Source: Arthrobacter sp. StoSoilB5 (GTDB lineage: Bacteria > Actinomycetota > Actinomycetes > Actinomycetales > Micrococcaceae). Taken from it: a DNA stretch of 64,000 bases. Under the pieces are notes generated by a model that did not search any database, was not told the DNA's origin, and saw only the letters and a list, made by a program, of their open reading frames with translations. Shown here piece by piece: positions 53,636 through 63,004 of the stretch (the stretch's first letter is position 1; the number at the start of each line of letters is the position of its first letter). The stretch spans positions 682,001-746,000 of the forward strand of contig NZ_AP024646.1 of assembly GCF_019977235.1 (NCBI RefSeq). Direction: 5' to 3'. The position numbers were made by a program, and so were the translations under genes.

Positions 53636-54909
53636 CACCTCTTGATGCTGCACTGGCGTTTGTCCAGGTTGGAGGAGTCCTGATTCTCAGCTTCGGCGTG
53701 GTCAAAATCGTCTATGTTCCACTGGCTTTGTATTTCAACCGGCTTTACCGTTCCAACTCTGCCAAGCATCGCTATTCCATCATTACTGATCGGCCCCTGG
53801 TGTCTGTGATCGTGCCTGGCTACAACGAGGCCGTGGTGATCACCAGCTGCGTCGAGTCGATTCTGGCCAGCCGTTATCTACGCCTGGAAGTGATTCTGGT
53901 GGACGACGGCTCCACTGATTCCACCGCCAGCATCATGGCCGGGCTTGCAGATCAATATGATCGGGTCCGTTTTCTCTCACAAGCCAACGCGGGGAAGGGA
54001 GCTGCGCTTAACTACGGTATCGCTGCCTCCCACGGCGACATCCTGATGTTCGTTGATGCCGACGGAATTTTCGCACCCGACACTCTGATGCGCATGCTCG
54101 ATGGCTTTGATCACACCAAAGTGGGAGCGGTGTGCGGCGACGACCGGCCGGTTAACCTGAATCGGGTTCAGACCATGATGCTTGCTGTCCTAAGCCACGT
54201 CGGGACAGGCCTGGTCCGCCGGGCCTTGTCCCTCTTGCATTGCCTGCCTATCGTCTCGGGAAACATAGGTGCCTTCCGCCGCGACGTGGTCCAGCAGGTT
54301 GGCGGTTTCCACGAGGACACACTCGGCGAGGATCTTGAGCTTACGTGGCGTGTCTATAAGGCTGGCTACAGGGTTAGGTTCCAGCCCTCGGCCCTGGTTT
54401 ATGCCGAGTCGCCGTCAACGATGGGCGGATTGTGGCGGCAGCGGGTTCGGTGGTCCCGGGGCTTGCTGCAGACGCTCCGGATGCATATGGGAATGCTTGG
54501 GCGGCGGCGTTACGGGCTGTTTGGCATGTTCCTGTTGTTCAACGCCATCACCATGGTGGTGATCCCAGTGCTGCAACTTGCCATTTTGGCGGTGTTGCCA
54601 TTCCTCTATCTTGCCGGTTCGGGTCCCGTACCAGGTGAAGTCCTCGCCATTCTTGGTTGGTTGGGGTTGTTCGTGTCCCTGGCGCTGATCGTCTTCTCCA
54701 TCGGACTCAACCGGTCCTGGAAGGACCTTCGCTTTCTGTGGACGCTGCCCCTGTGGCCCCTGTATTCGGTATTCGTTGGCCTGGCCTTAGCCAGTGCAAT
54801 CATCAAGGAGATCCGCGGCAGCCCTGCCTTGTGGAACAAGTTGCAACGGACCGGCGTCATCTCCGTAACTGCCACAGAGGCCGGCCCCCGCTACGAGGCA
54901 GGGGTATGA
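53623..54909 (+). CDS. Family 2 glycosyltransferase, PgaC/IcaA-like
   Basis: A 428-residue processive-type glycosyltransferase. An N-terminal helix is followed by the GT2 domain: VIVPGYNEAVV, VDDGSTDST, FVDADGIF, the GED motif (DTLGEDLELTWRVY) and QRVRW (the Q-x-x-RW motif of synthases). Four C-terminal helices complete the pore. This set of motifs fits poly-GlcNAc, cellulose and hyaluronan synthases, closest to PgaC. The start is ATG at 53623 or the GTG at 53632, which would form a GTGA overlap with the ATP-grasp stop. It likely makes and exports the surface glycan. Confidence 0.9.
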   Translation: MACVTPLDAALAFVQVGGVLILSFGVVKIVYVPLALYFNRLYRSNSAKHRYSIITDRPLVSVIVPGYNEAVVITSCVESILASRYLRLEVILVDDGSTDSTASIMAGLADQYDRVRFLSQANAGKGAALNYGIAASHGDILMFVDADGIFAPDTLMRMLDGFDHTKVGAVCGDDRPVNLNRVQTMMLAVLSHVGTGLVRRALSLLHCLPIVSGNIGAFRRDVVQQVGGFHEDTLGEDLELTWRVYKAGYRVRFQPSALVYAESPSTMGGLWRQRVRWSRGLLQTLRMHMGMLGRRRYGLFGMFLLFNAITMVVIPVLQLAILAVLPFLYLAGSGPVPGEVLAILGWLGLFVSLALIVFSIGLNRSWKDLRFLWTLPLWPLYSVFVGLALASAIIKEIRGSPALWNKLQRTGVISVTATEAGPRYEAGV

Positions 54910-56039
54910 AGGCTTTTGGACCCACGCTCTTGGTTGCCAGGCTCAGTGCTGCCCTGGTGGGCTCGGTTCTCCTTGGTGTTGCATTGACGGGTATCACTGC
55001 GTGCGCAGGGGACCCGCAGGCTCGTCCCGAGGACCGCATGGTAAATCTTGGCTTCGAGGACGTCGTCAACGAGGACCGCTCACACCTTGTGGACTTGGCG
55101 GAACGATTGGATGCTGTAGACGCCACTGCCGTATCGATCTCCGTGGGACGCACAGATTGGACGGCCTTTCCCTGGTCCGGCCAAACCAATGCGACCTCTT
55201 ATGAGGTTTCCCGCACTGGCCGGGACTTCGTGGGGGAGTCGATCTCAGCATTGGGGGTGGCGAAAAGCGGTATGGAACGTGATGTGATCCTCACGATCGA
55301 TGTCCTTTTGGACCGTGCGCTGAGTGACGACCCCTCCCTGGCAGGACGAAATACTGCTGGCGAGCCGTCCAAAGCCTTTGCCAGTGTGTCGTCCCTGCGG
55401 CATGGCAGGGCCGGTGTTCGCTTGGCTTCCTTGGCAGCCGCCGTCGCGAAGAAGTACCGGCCCACAGCGGTGAACCTTACGGAATTGATGTTCGACGATT
55501 TCACTTTTGGCAGCGAAGACTTTGATGACTTCAAAGCCACTACCGGGGAAAATGACTGGCCCAGGAACCATGAAGGCGGGATCGACCAGTCGGATGCCCG
55601 GATCAGCACATGGCGGAGCGAAGCCATGGCTGACATCGTGCGCAAGGTGAGGGCCGCCGTCGAACCATATAGTGTCCGGTTGGAGATGGACGTGCGCTCG
55701 CCGCGGGATTCACCATCGGCGGACCGTGCTGACAGCGGCCATGACTACGACCTCTTGCTCAAGCAGCTCGATCGGCTCCACGTTTGGGAGTACGTAGGAC
55801 TCAATGCCGAGCGCTCGCCGCAGACGAAGGACCTCGCTGAAGCCCTGACCCGCCGCGCAGGCTCCCGCATGTCATTGTCTATCGGGCTTTGGTCCGATGA
55901 CGGCACGATCTCCGATGAAAGGTTCAAAACCGCCTTGGATGATGCTGTTCGGGGCGGTGCCACATCCGTGTCCGTGACACCCGCAAGCCTCATGGGCGCC
56001 GGGCATTGGGAGGTCTTGCGGAAAGCCTGGGCACGGTAA
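54906..56039 (+). CDS. Lipoprotein resembling the PgaB C-terminal glycoside hydrolase-like domain
   Basis: A 377-residue lipoprotein (lipobox ITAC, Cys33). The mature part has a TIM-barrel-like pattern with VNLTELMFDDFTFGSEDFDDFKATTG and YDLLLKQLDRLHVWEYVGLNAER, like the GH-like C-terminal half of PgaB that binds and cuts poly-GlcNAc. The N-terminal deacetylase half of PgaB is absent, which agrees with the separate PIG-L enzyme in the operon. The ATG overlaps the glycosyltransferase stop (ATGA). Assignment rests on pattern and context, so moderate. Confidence 0.65.
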   Translation: MKAFGPTLLVARLSAALVGSVLLGVALTGITACAGDPQARPEDRMVNLGFEDVVNEDRSHLVDLAERLDAVDATAVSISVGRTDWTAFPWSGQTNATSYEVSRTGRDFVGESISALGVAKSGMERDVILTIDVLLDRALSDDPSLAGRNTAGEPSKAFASVSSLRHGRAGVRLASLAAAVAKKYRPTAVNLTELMFDDFTFGSEDFDDFKATTGENDWPRNHEGGIDQSDARISTWRSEAMADIVRKVRAAVEPYSVRLEMDVRSPRDSPSADRADSGHDYDLLLKQLDRLHVWEYVGLNAERSPQTKDLAEALTRRAGSRMSLSIGLWSDDGTISDERFKTALDDAVRGGATSVSVTPASLMGAGHWEVLRKAWAR

Positions 56040-56046
56040 TTACGGG

Positions 56047-56412
56047 ATGTCCGGTGCTCATCCCGAGGCGTACCCTGAGCGCATGGGCATGGAATCCGTG
56101 ATGGCGGCAGTAGTAAGCCTGGCACTCATTGTTGGGTCGGTTTGGGCTGGCACGCGGATGGTGCAGAAAGGTGTTTCCGCGAAGGGGGCAACGGGCACGC
56201 TCGGGAGTGTCCTCTCCACGATCGAGCCAGCCACAGGTGCGCCGACCAAAATGGAGGCGGCGGCAGCCCGCGAGGAAATGCGGCAGCGAAGGCACGAGAA
56301 ATTGGTAGCCGGCCCTGGCACCGCAGAGGCCGGGCTTTTCGCCGGGAAGGTGGTCCTGCCGCCGTCGACGAGCAAAGCTGCTAAGCAGCACTCCGGTGAC
56401 GCCAAAATCTGA
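56047..56412 (+). CDS. Small single-span membrane protein, uncharacterised
   Basis: A 121-residue protein with one membrane helix (MAAVVSLALIVGSVWAGTRMV) and an Ala/Gly-rich, charged tail. The start could be 56047, 56083 or 56089; none has a good ribosome site. It follows the lipoprotein gene closely and may be part of the glycan operon. No family recognised. Confidence 0.55.
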   Translation: MSGAHPEAYPERMGMESVMAAVVSLALIVGSVWAGTRMVQKGVSAKGATGTLGSVLSTIEPATGAPTKMEAAAAREEMRQRRHEKLVAGPGTAEAGLFAGKVVLPPSTSKAAKQHSGDAKI

Positions 56413-56433
56413 CACGTATTCCCGCAGTGGACT

Positions 56434-56449
56434 CCTGTACAGGTAAGAT
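56434..56449 (+). promoter_or_regulatory. Possible ppc promoter with CCTGTACAGG palindrome
   Basis: The 10-bp palindrome CCTGTACAGG (56434-56443) is followed at once by TAAGAT, a plausible -10 element, about 80 nt before the ppc start. A repressor at this dyad would block the promoter. No -35 element is clear. Confidence 0.3.
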
Positions 56450-56529
56450 CCCGTAGGAAACATTAGTAATCCGGCTCACAGTATCCAGCGCAGTGTACGA
56501 GCCAAACCAGATCCCGAAGGTAAGTATCA

Positions 56530-59328
56530 ATGGTTCACACTGCCCATCAAGACACCGATCTCGCTGCAGAACTGCGGGCCGATGTGCGCCGCGTTTCCAC
56601 CCTGTTGGGTGAGTCCCTGGTACGACAACACGGCCCGGAATTGCTGCAGCTCGTGGAGCAGGTCCGCTTGCTGACCAAGGAATCCAAAGAGGCCGCGCGG
56701 GGCGGCGCCGACGCCACCGGCCCTTGGAGCGCGCACGACGTCGTTGCCCAGGTCCGCGAGTTGCTCGCGTCCCTGCCTCTGGACCAGGCGACGGACTTGG
56801 TTCGTGCCTTCGCGTTCTATTTCCACCTCAGCAATGCGGCCGAACAGGTCCATCGCGTCCGTGGGCTGCGGACCCGGCAGGAAAAGGACGGCTGGCTGGC
56901 GAAGGCTGTCACGGAGATCGCGGGCCAGGCCGGCCCGCAGGTCCTTCAGGACGTGGTGAACGAACTTGATGTTCGGCCCATTTTTACGGCGCACCCCACG
57001 GAAGCCTCCCGTCGCTCAGTACTGGACAAGGTCCGCAAACTTTCCGACGTATTGGCCCAGCCCACTGAAGAGGGAACGTCTGCCCGACGCCGCCAGGATC
57101 GCCAGCTTTCGGAAATCATCGACCAAATGTGGCAGACCGACGAGCTCCGCCAGGTCCGGCCAACACCGGTGGATGAAGCGCGTAATGCGATCTACTACCT
57201 GAACAGCATCCTCACCGATGCCATGCCGGAAATGCTGACGGACCTTTCCGAACTCCTGGCCGAGCACGGCGTGGTTCTGCCCGCTGGCAGCGCGCCGCTG
57301 CGTTTCGGTTCGTGGATCGGTGGCGACCGCGATGGAAACCCCAACGTCACTGCGGCCGTTACGCGCGAAATTCTGCAGCTGCAGAACCAGAACGCTGTGC
57401 GGATCAGTATTGCGTTGATCGACGAGCTGATTTCGGTCCTGTCCAACTCCACTGCCTTGTTCGGGGCTGACCAGGAGCTGTTGGATTCGATCGATGTGGA
57501 CCTCAAGAACCTCCCTGGTTTGGACAAGCGCATCCTGGAGCTAAATGCCCAAGAGCCTTATCGACTCAAGCTCACGTGTATCAAAGCCAAACTCATCAAC
57601 ACTGGCCGCCGCGTTTCTTCCTCGACGTACCATGAGCCCGGCAGGGACTACGCCACGACAACGGAGCTGCTGGCCGAGTTCGGCTTGCTCGAAGAGTCGC
57701 TCCGGAACCACGCTGCAGGCCTTGTTGCCGATGGCGCGTTGGCCCGTGTTCGCCGTGCGATCGCAGCCTTCGGCCTTCATTTGGCAACCCTGGACATCCG
57801 TGAACATGCGGATTACCACCACGACGCCGTCGGACAGCTCGTGGACCGTCTCGGTACCGAGAAACCGTACAGTTCCCTGACCCGCGAAGAACGTTTGGAA
57901 TTCCTCGGTGCCGAGCTGGCATCCCGCCGCCCGCTCTCGGGCCACCCGATCAAGCTCGAAGGCACAGCTGACGGCACGTACGATGTCTTCCGAAGCATCC
58001 GCCAGGCTTTGCACACTTACGGTCCGGATGTTGTGGAAACTTACATCATCTCCATGACGCGCGGTGCCGATGACGTCCTGGCCGCCGCTGTTCTGGCACG
58101 CGAGGCTGGTTTGATTGACCTCTTCGGTGCCAAGCCGCACGCCAAGATCGGCTTTGCCCCACTGTTGGAAACCGTGGAGGAACTGCGCGCATCCGCTGAG
58201 ATTGTGGATCAGTTGCTCTCCGATCCGTCCTACCGTGAGCTCGTCCGTCTCCGCGGGGACGTCCAGGAAATCATGCTCGGGTACTCCGATTCCAACAAGG
58301 AGTCCGGCGTCATGACCAGCCAGTGGGAGATCCACAAGACCCAGCGGAAGCTGCGCGACGTGGCTGCCAAGCACGGCGTCAGGGTCCGCTTGTTCCATGG
58401 CCGCGGCGGCTCCGTGGGCCGTGGCGGTGGTCCGACGTACGACGCCATCATGGCCCAGCCCAATGGTGTCCTTGAGGGCGAAATTAAGTTCACCGAGCAG
58501 GGCGAGGTCATCTCGGACAAGTACTCGCTCCCCGAGCTTGCCCGCGAGAACCTTGAGCTTTCCCTGGCAGCTGTCATGCAGGGTTCTGCCTTGCACCGGA
58601 CTCCGCGTACCTCCGAAGACGAGCGCGAGCGCTACGCGAACGTCATGGAAACAATTTCCGATGCCGCCTTTGCACGCTACCGGGCTTTGATCGACGACGC
58701 CGATCTTCCGGCCTATTTCCTGGCGTCCACACCTGTGGAGCAGCTGGGTTCCTTGAACATCGGATCACGCCCCTCCAAGCGGCCCGATTCCGGAGCAGGA
58801 CTGGGCGGCCTCCGTGCGATCCCGTGGGTGTTCGGTTGGACGCAGTCCCGCCAGATCGTTCCCGGTTGGTTTGGCGTAGGCTCTGGCCTGAAGGCAGCAC
58901 GCGAAGCCGGTGACGCCGATCAGCTGATGGAAATGATGGACCGCTGGCACTTCTTCCGTTCGGTGATTTCCAACGTCGAAATGACCTTGGCCAAGACCGA
59001 CATGGAAATCGCGGGGCACTACGTTTCCTCGTTGGTCCCGGAGGAATTGCACCGCCTGTTCCACATGATCCGGGACGAGTATGAGCTCACCGTGGCGGAA
59101 ATCGAACGCCTCACTGGAGAGATTGAACTTCTGGACGCCCAGCCCACGCTGAAGCGGTCCCTGGAAATCCGTGACCAGTATCTGGATCCCATCAGCTACC
59201 TCCAGGTGGAGCTGCTCCGACGCGTCCGCGAGGAATCGGTATCCGGTGCGGAGATCGATGAGCGGCTCCAGCGCGCCATGCTGATCACCGTCAACGGAGT
59301 GGCCGCCGGCCTGCGCAACACAGGCTAG
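56530..59328 (+). CDS. ppc: Phosphoenolpyruvate carboxylase
   Basis: A 932-residue PEP carboxylase, full length for the family. It adds bicarbonate to PEP to make oxaloacetate, refilling the TCA cycle. The first active-site signature is [13 protein letters not shown] with the catalytic His; the second is [10 protein letters not shown] with the Lys. [17 protein letters not shown] and SRPSKR are also conserved. The C-terminus ends in [11 protein letters not shown] as usual. GAAGG lies 9 nt before the ATG. It stands alone, and the 32-bp repeat begins 2 nt after its stop. Confidence 0.97.
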   Translation: MVHTAHQDTDLAAELRADVRRVSTLLGESLVRQHGPELLQLVEQVRLLTKESKEAARGGADATGPWSAHDVVAQVRELLASLPLDQATDLVRAFAFYFHLSNAAEQVHRVRGLRTRQEKDGWLAKAVTEIAGQAGPQVLQDVVNELDVRPIFTAHPTEASRRSVLDKVRKLSDVLAQPTEEGTSARRRQDRQLSEIIDQMWQTDELRQVRPTPVDEARNAIYYLNSILTDAMPEMLTDLSELLAEHGVVLPAGSAPLRFGSWIGGDRDGNPNVTAAVTREILQLQNQNAVRISIALIDELISVLSNSTALFGADQELLDSIDVDLKNLPGLDKRILELNAQEPYRLKLTCIKAKLINTGRRVSSSTYHEPGRDYATTTELLAEFGLLEESLRNHAAGLVADGALARVRRAIAAFGLHLATLDIREHADYHHDAVGQLVDRLGTEKPYSSLTREERLEFLGAELASRRPLSGHPIKLEGTADGTYDVFRSIRQALHTYGPDVVETYIISMTRGADDVLAAAVLAREAGLIDLFGAKPHAKIGFAPLLETVEELRASAEIVDQLLSDPSYRELVRLRGDVQEIMLGYSDSNKESGVMTSQWEIHKTQRKLRDVAAKHGVRVRLFHGRGGSVGRGGGPTYDAIMAQPNGVLEGEIKFTEQGEVISDKYSLPELARENLELSLAAVMQGSALHRTPRTSEDERERYANVMETISDAAFARYRALIDDADLPAYFLASTPVEQLGSLNIGSRPSKRPDSGAGLGGLRAIPWVFGWTQSRQIVPGWFGVGSGLKAAREAGDADQLMEMMDRWHFFRSVISNVEMTLAKTDMEIAGHYVSSLVPEELHRLFHMIRDEYELTVAEIERLTGEIELLDAQPTLKRSLEIRDQYLDPISYLQVELLRRVREESVSGAEIDERLQRAMLITVNGVAAGLRNTG

Positions 59329-59329
59329 A

Positions 59330-59404
59330 CGTTCTCTCACATCCTGCCGCTTCTGACGGATCGCTCTCTCACATCCTGCCGGTTTTTTCGGATCGCTCTC
59401 TCAC
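59330..59404. repeat. 32-bp-period direct repeat, locus D (2.3 units)
   Basis: Units begin at 59330, 59362 and 59394. The core GCTCTCTCACATCCTGCCG is shared with loci A-C, followed by a T-rich stretch and CGGATC. The array starts 2 nt after the ppc stop. Confidence 0.75.
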
Positions 59405-59477
59405 CCCAATGAACTGTCGATGGGGCGGGGGAGCGTTTCGGCTTAAGGCACCTTCGCATGAGCGTTAGGGTTGTTGG

Positions 59478-59783
59478 ATGCCGTCGTTCCAGACCAAGTT
59501 GAAGATCACTGGCCTCAAGCCTGGCAACCCTCCCGAGTCGGTCATGGCGGCGGCCATCGAGGCGTTGGAAACCCGCCATCATGTCGAGTCGAACCAGCTC
59601 GATATCGTGGGCGGCGTCCCGCAGCTTAGCCTCCGTTTCATGGTGGATGCGCGGGACTACATCGGTGAGAACGACGAAGCCCGGACGTCGGCGGCCATGA
59701 TGCGCGACGCCGTCGAACGCGTTGCGCTGACAGGGAGCCTTTACGTGTTGCGCCGCAGCCGCGGACGCTGGGCGCCGATCTAG
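59478..59783 (+). CDS. Small conserved-looking protein of unknown function
   Basis: A 101-residue alpha-beta protein: a strand (KLKITGL), a helix (VMAAAIEALETRHHVES), two strands (LDIVGGVPQLSLRFMVDA) and a second helix (DEARTSAAMMRDAVERVA), ending in Arg-rich sequence. This is like a small ferredoxin-like fold. I do not recognise the family. It is convergent with the DedA gene by 7 nt. Confidence 0.6.
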   Translation: MPSFQTKLKITGLKPGNPPESVMAAAIEALETRHHVESNQLDIVGGVPQLSLRFMVDARDYIGENDEARTSAAMMRDAVERVALTGSLYVLRRSRGRWAPI

Positions 59784-59790
59784 GCAGGCG

Positions 59791-60423
59791 TCACTCCGGC
59801 TGGGGCACGTCTCCGTCGAACGGTTCATCAACTGGGGAGCGGCTCCCGCGCCGCCGTGTGACGATCAATCCGACCACCACGCCGATGACCAAGCCGACCC
59901 CCACTCCAATCAGTGAGCTGGCCCAGAACGGCAGTTTGGTTGCGGAGCCCGTGAAGTAGCCCAGGCCCACCTGCCACACCGCCCACAGCACTGCGCCCAA
60001 TCCGGCGCAGAGGCTGAAGCCGCGGGCGGAGACGTTGGCGATTCCAGCTGCGGACGAGGTTGCGAGCCTGCCGCCAGGGACGAACCGGGCGCCGATAATG
60101 GCGCCGTACGTGGAGGATCGGCCGGCCTTGGCGATAGCCTCGTGGATTCCACGGTGGACTTTCCGGCCCCATCCCCAGCGATCCAGTACATGGCTCACCC
60201 GCCGCTTGAACAGCACGTAGACTGCCATGTCTCCGAGCCAGGACGCGAAGGCTGCGAGGAGGAGGATGAGCCAGAAATTGGCGTGGCCGTCGGCCGCCAG
60301 CGCTCCGCCGGTGATGACCACCATTTCGGACGGGATCGGCGGGAAAATGGCATCGCCGAGCACGATGGGAACGATCCACAAGTAAATTGCGGATCCCCAC
60401 GTCTCGGGGGCGATGAAGTCCAT
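59791..60423 (-). CDS. DedA-family (VTT domain) membrane protein
   Basis: A 210-residue membrane protein of the DedA/SNARE-associated family: FPPIPSEMVVITGGALA, then LLAAFASWLGDMAVYVLFKR, and the conserved GARFVPGGRLATSSAAGIANVS. The family helps recycle undecaprenyl phosphate or move lipids across the membrane. It ends in an Arg/Ser/Pro/Asp tail. ATG at 60423 matches the start of homology. It is divergent from the macrodomain gene. Confidence 0.88.
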   Translation of the reverse strand: MDFIAPETWGSAIYLWIVPIVLGDAIFPPIPSEMVVITGGALAADGHANFWLILLLAAFASWLGDMAVYVLFKRRVSHVLDRWGWGRKVHRGIHEAIAKAGRSSTYGAIIGARFVPGGRLATSSAAGIANVSARGFSLCAGLGAVLWAVWQVGLGYFTGSATKLPFWASSLIGVGVGLVIGVVVGLIVTRRRGSRSPVDEPFDGDVPQPE

Positions 60424-60476
60424 TGGCACAAGGTACCGCACTTGCCGCCGTGGCCGCTCGGCGGGAGACTGGCGCA

Positions 60477-61016
60477 ATGCAGATCGAAATCATGCACGGG
60501 GACATCACCACGCGCGACGTCGATGCGATCGTCAACGCCGCCAACTCGGCCCTGCTCGGTGGAGGGGGAGTGGACGGCGCAATCCACAGGGCCGCCGGGC
60601 CCGAACTGCTTGAAGCCTGTCGCGAGGTCCGCCGCACCAAACTTCCGGACGGGCTGCCGGTTGGCGCCGCCGTCGTGACTCCCGGATTCAGGCTCCCGTC
60701 GCGCTGGGTGATTCACACCGTGGGTCCCAACCGGCACGCTGGGCAAACCGATCCTGAGCTGCTCGCTTCTTGTTTCCGTGAAAGTCTAAGAGCAGCCGTG
60801 GAGGTGGGTGCACGGTCAATCGCCTTTCCCGCGCTCAGCGCCGGGATCTACGGATGGGACGCGCGTCAGGTCGCCGAGGTAGCGTTCGACGCCGTGCGGT
60901 CGTTTTCGCCGTCGTCGTCAGGAAGTGCAGCCTCAGCCAGCGTGCTGGAGTTAGTGGAGTTCGTGCTGTTTTCGGAAGAAACGACGGCGGTCTTCCGCGC
61001 TGCGTTCGAGTCCTGA
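60477..61016 (+). CDS. Macrodomain protein (O-acetyl-ADP-ribose deacetylase type)
   Basis: A 179-residue macrodomain. GDITTRDVDAIVNAANSALLGGGGVDGAIHRAAGPEL contains the ADP-ribose-binding loop and catalytic Asn/Asp. FPALSAGIYGWDARQVAEVAFDAVRSF is the second conserved loop. Such proteins remove O-acetyl from ADP-ribose or ADP-ribose from proteins. GGGAG lies 8 nt before the ATG. The last 151 nt overlap the 3' end of the amino-acid permease on the other strand; its conserved helix lies inside that overlap, so the gene is not simply misread. Confidence 0.92.
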   Translation: MQIEIMHGDITTRDVDAIVNAANSALLGGGGVDGAIHRAAGPELLEACREVRRTKLPDGLPVGAAVVTPGFRLPSRWVIHTVGPNRHAGQTDPELLASCFRESLRAAVEVGARSIAFPALSAGIYGWDARQVAEVAFDAVRSFSPSSSGSAASASVLELVEFVLFSEETTAVFRAAFES

Positions 61017-62377
61017 CGTTTGCGTCGCCGCACCACGAAGAACATCGCGGTCACGAGCGCCAGGAACGGCAGGCCGAAGAACAGGGTCATGTTGAAAGCC
61101 TCAGTGGCCAAGGTGCTGATCAGGATCGCGAGCATCAGTGCGGCGCCAAGGATGGTGCCTCCGGGGTAGAACCTGGTCTTGAAGGTGAGTTCCGTTCCTG
61201 ACCGTTTCACGCTGCGGCGGAAGAACCAGTGCGTCACGAAGATCATGAACCAGGTGAACATCGCCCCAAACATGGAAATGGCCATCATGAACGTAAACGC
61301 TGTCTCAGGGAACATCGCATAGACGATTGTGGCGATCGCGATTCCGGTGGTAGAGAGGACCAAGGCGTTCACGGGCGAACCATTGGCGCGCAGCTTTCCG
61401 AACAGGGCCGGTGCGTCCCCGCTGCGTGAGAGGCTGAAGATCATTCGGGTGGAGATGTACAACTGGCTGTTCATGGCGGAGAGCGCAGCGATGATCACCA
61501 CAAACGTCAGCAGGCTGTCCGCGAAGGGAATGCCGAGGCTTTGCATGACCGTGACGAACGGACTTCCGCCGGCCAGGATCTGGCCCATCGGCGCGATGGC
61601 CATAATGAGGGCGAGCGTGACGATGTAGAACAGGAGCAACCGGGCGATGGTGGTGCGGAAGGCCTTCTTGACCGCTGTAGCGGGATCCTTTGCCTCGCCA
61701 GCCGCCACAGCGATCATCTCGATACTGAGATAGCTGAAGATCGATACGATCACCGCGAACCAAGTGCCGGACAAGCCGTTGGGGAAGAATCCACCGTCGG
61801 CAGCGTAGTTTTGGAAGCCCGTGCCCTCCTTCCGGCTGCCGAACACGATGTAGGCACCCAGAACGATGAAGGCCACAATTGCGAACACTTTGATGCTCGA
61901 GAACCAGTATTCGAGTGTCCCAAAGGCCTTGACGTTCATGGCGTTGACTGCGATCAGCACCGCCGAGAAGAAGACGACCCATAGCAGTGCCGGAACATCC
62001 GGGAACCACAGCTTCATGTATTCGCCAATGGCCGTGACCTCCGTTCCCACTGCAAGGACGATGCACGACCAATACATGTACTTGACCAGGAATCCGGCCA
62101 GCGGACTGACGTAGTGTTCGGCGTAGGCTCCAAACGATCCGGATGTAGCGTGGGCAACCGTCATCTCTGACAGGCTTCCCATCAGCAACAGGGCAATCAA
62201 GCCGCCGATCGCGTAGCTGATGATGACGCTGGGGCCCGCCAGACCGATGGCAAACTTGCTCCCGAGAAACAGCCCTGTCCCGATGGCACCGCCCAGCGCG
62301 ATCATGGTCATTTGGCGCGAAGTGAGCTGGCGTTTGAGCCCGCCCTCACGCGCTTGGATCTTGTCGAAACTGGCCAT
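60866..62377 (-). CDS. Amino-acid permease (APC superfamily)
   Basis: A 503-residue transporter with twelve spans: MIALGGAIGTGLFLGSKFAIGLAGPSVIISYAIGG at the start, PLAGFLVKYMYWSCIVLAVGTEVTAIGEYMKLWFP, and GGSPFVTVMQSLGIPFADSLLTFVVI later. It is of the GABA/proline/aromatic permease type. The start has AGGAGG 5 nt upstream. The tail of about 50 residues is low complexity (Ser/Thr/Asn/Ala-rich) and lies opposite the macrodomain gene. It is divergent from the Lrp-type regulator, which probably controls it. Confidence 0.92.
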   Translation of the reverse strand: MASFDKIQAREGGLKRQLTSRQMTMIALGGAIGTGLFLGSKFAIGLAGPSVIISYAIGGLIALLLMGSLSEMTVAHATSGSFGAYAEHYVSPLAGFLVKYMYWSCIVLAVGTEVTAIGEYMKLWFPDVPALLWVVFFSAVLIAVNAMNVKAFGTLEYWFSSIKVFAIVAFIVLGAYIVFGSRKEGTGFQNYAADGGFFPNGLSGTWFAVIVSIFSYLSIEMIAVAAGEAKDPATAVKKAFRTTIARLLLFYIVTLALIMAIAPMGQILAGGSPFVTVMQSLGIPFADSLLTFVVIIAALSAMNSQLYISTRMIFSLSRSGDAPALFGKLRANGSPVNALVLSTTGIAIATIVYAMFPETAFTFMMAISMFGAMFTWFMIFVTHWFFRRSVKRSGTELTFKTRFYPGGTILGAALMLAILISTLATEAFNMTLFFGLPFLALVTAMFFVVRRRKRQDSNAARKTAVVSSENSTNSTNSSTLAEAALPDDDGENDRTASNATSAT

Positions 62378-62392
62378 AACGACCTCCTAGTC

Positions 62393-62452
62393 GATTCTGC
62401 AAATCCCTTCAAGATAGAATTGAGATCAGATGGACAGCAACGATTCTGAATC
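62393..62452. promoter_or_regulatory. Candidate Lrp-type operator sites between permease and regulator
   Basis: GATTCTGCAAAT (62393-62404) is echoed by GATTCTGAATC (62442-62452), a perfect GATTC-T-GAATC dyad, followed by ATTGCAAATATTCTGG. These AT-rich, spaced copies in a divergent promoter region suit an Lrp-family octamer. Confidence 0.4.
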
Positions 62453-62478
62453 ATTGCAAATATTCTGGAGGCTTTTTC

Positions 62479-62973
62479 ATGGCGGATTCACTTTCTACGC
62501 GTACCTTGGACAAGCATTCGAATCGGGTTCGACTGGACGACACGGACCGCCTGATCCTCAAGGAACTCATGGCAGATGCCAGGATCCCCAACAACGTGCT
62601 CGCCGCAAAAGCCGGGATCGCGCCCTCCACGTGCTTGGGCCGTGTCCGTGCGTTGCGGGACGCCGGGATTATCCGGGGCTTCCACGCATCCGTGGATCTG
62701 GAGGCCTTGGGGTTGCTGGTTTACGCGCTCATCTCCGTGCGCGTGAACTCGCAGGCCCGCAACAAGATGTTGGCAATCGGGCAGCGGCTAAGGGCGCTGC
62801 CGAACGTCCAGAGCGTTTTCCTGCTTGCTGGCGACCAGGACTTCCTTATGCACGTAGCCTGCGGGACGCCCAAGGAATTGCGGGATTTCATTGCCCTGCA
62901 TTTGGCGTCGGATCCCGCCATTGCCAACACACAGACAAACTTGGTCTTCGATCACCTGACACCGGGGGACTAA
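62479..62973 (+). CDS. Lrp/AsnC-family transcriptional regulator
   Basis: A 164-residue Lrp/AsnC protein. Residues about 20-65 form the helix-turn-helix (DRLILKELMADARIPNNVLAAKAGIAPSTCLGRVRALRDAGII). The C-terminal RAM domain (LGLLVYALISVRVNSQ, VQSVFLLAGDQDFLMHVAC) binds the amino-acid effector. GGAGG lies 8 nt before the ATG. It is divergent from the permease and likely tunes amino-acid uptake by its ligand. Confidence 0.93.
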   Translation: MADSLSTRTLDKHSNRVRLDDTDRLILKELMADARIPNNVLAAKAGIAPSTCLGRVRALRDAGIIRGFHASVDLEALGLLVYALISVRVNSQARNKMLAIGQRLRALPNVQSVFLLAGDQDFLMHVACGTPKELRDFIALHLASDPAIANTQTNLVFDHLTPGD

Positions 62974-63004
62974 CGCCCTTCAACTGACGCCCCGGGGACC
63001 GGGC

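Noticed and set aside
57541..58596. 351-codon minus-strand frame opposite ppc
   Set aside because: It lies wholly within the conserved ppc reading frame and has no recognisable domain or ribosome site.
62430..62987. Plus-strand frame overlapping the Lrp gene
   Set aside because: Frame-shifted shadow; the 62479 frame has the intact helix-turn-helix and RAM domain and a good ribosome site.
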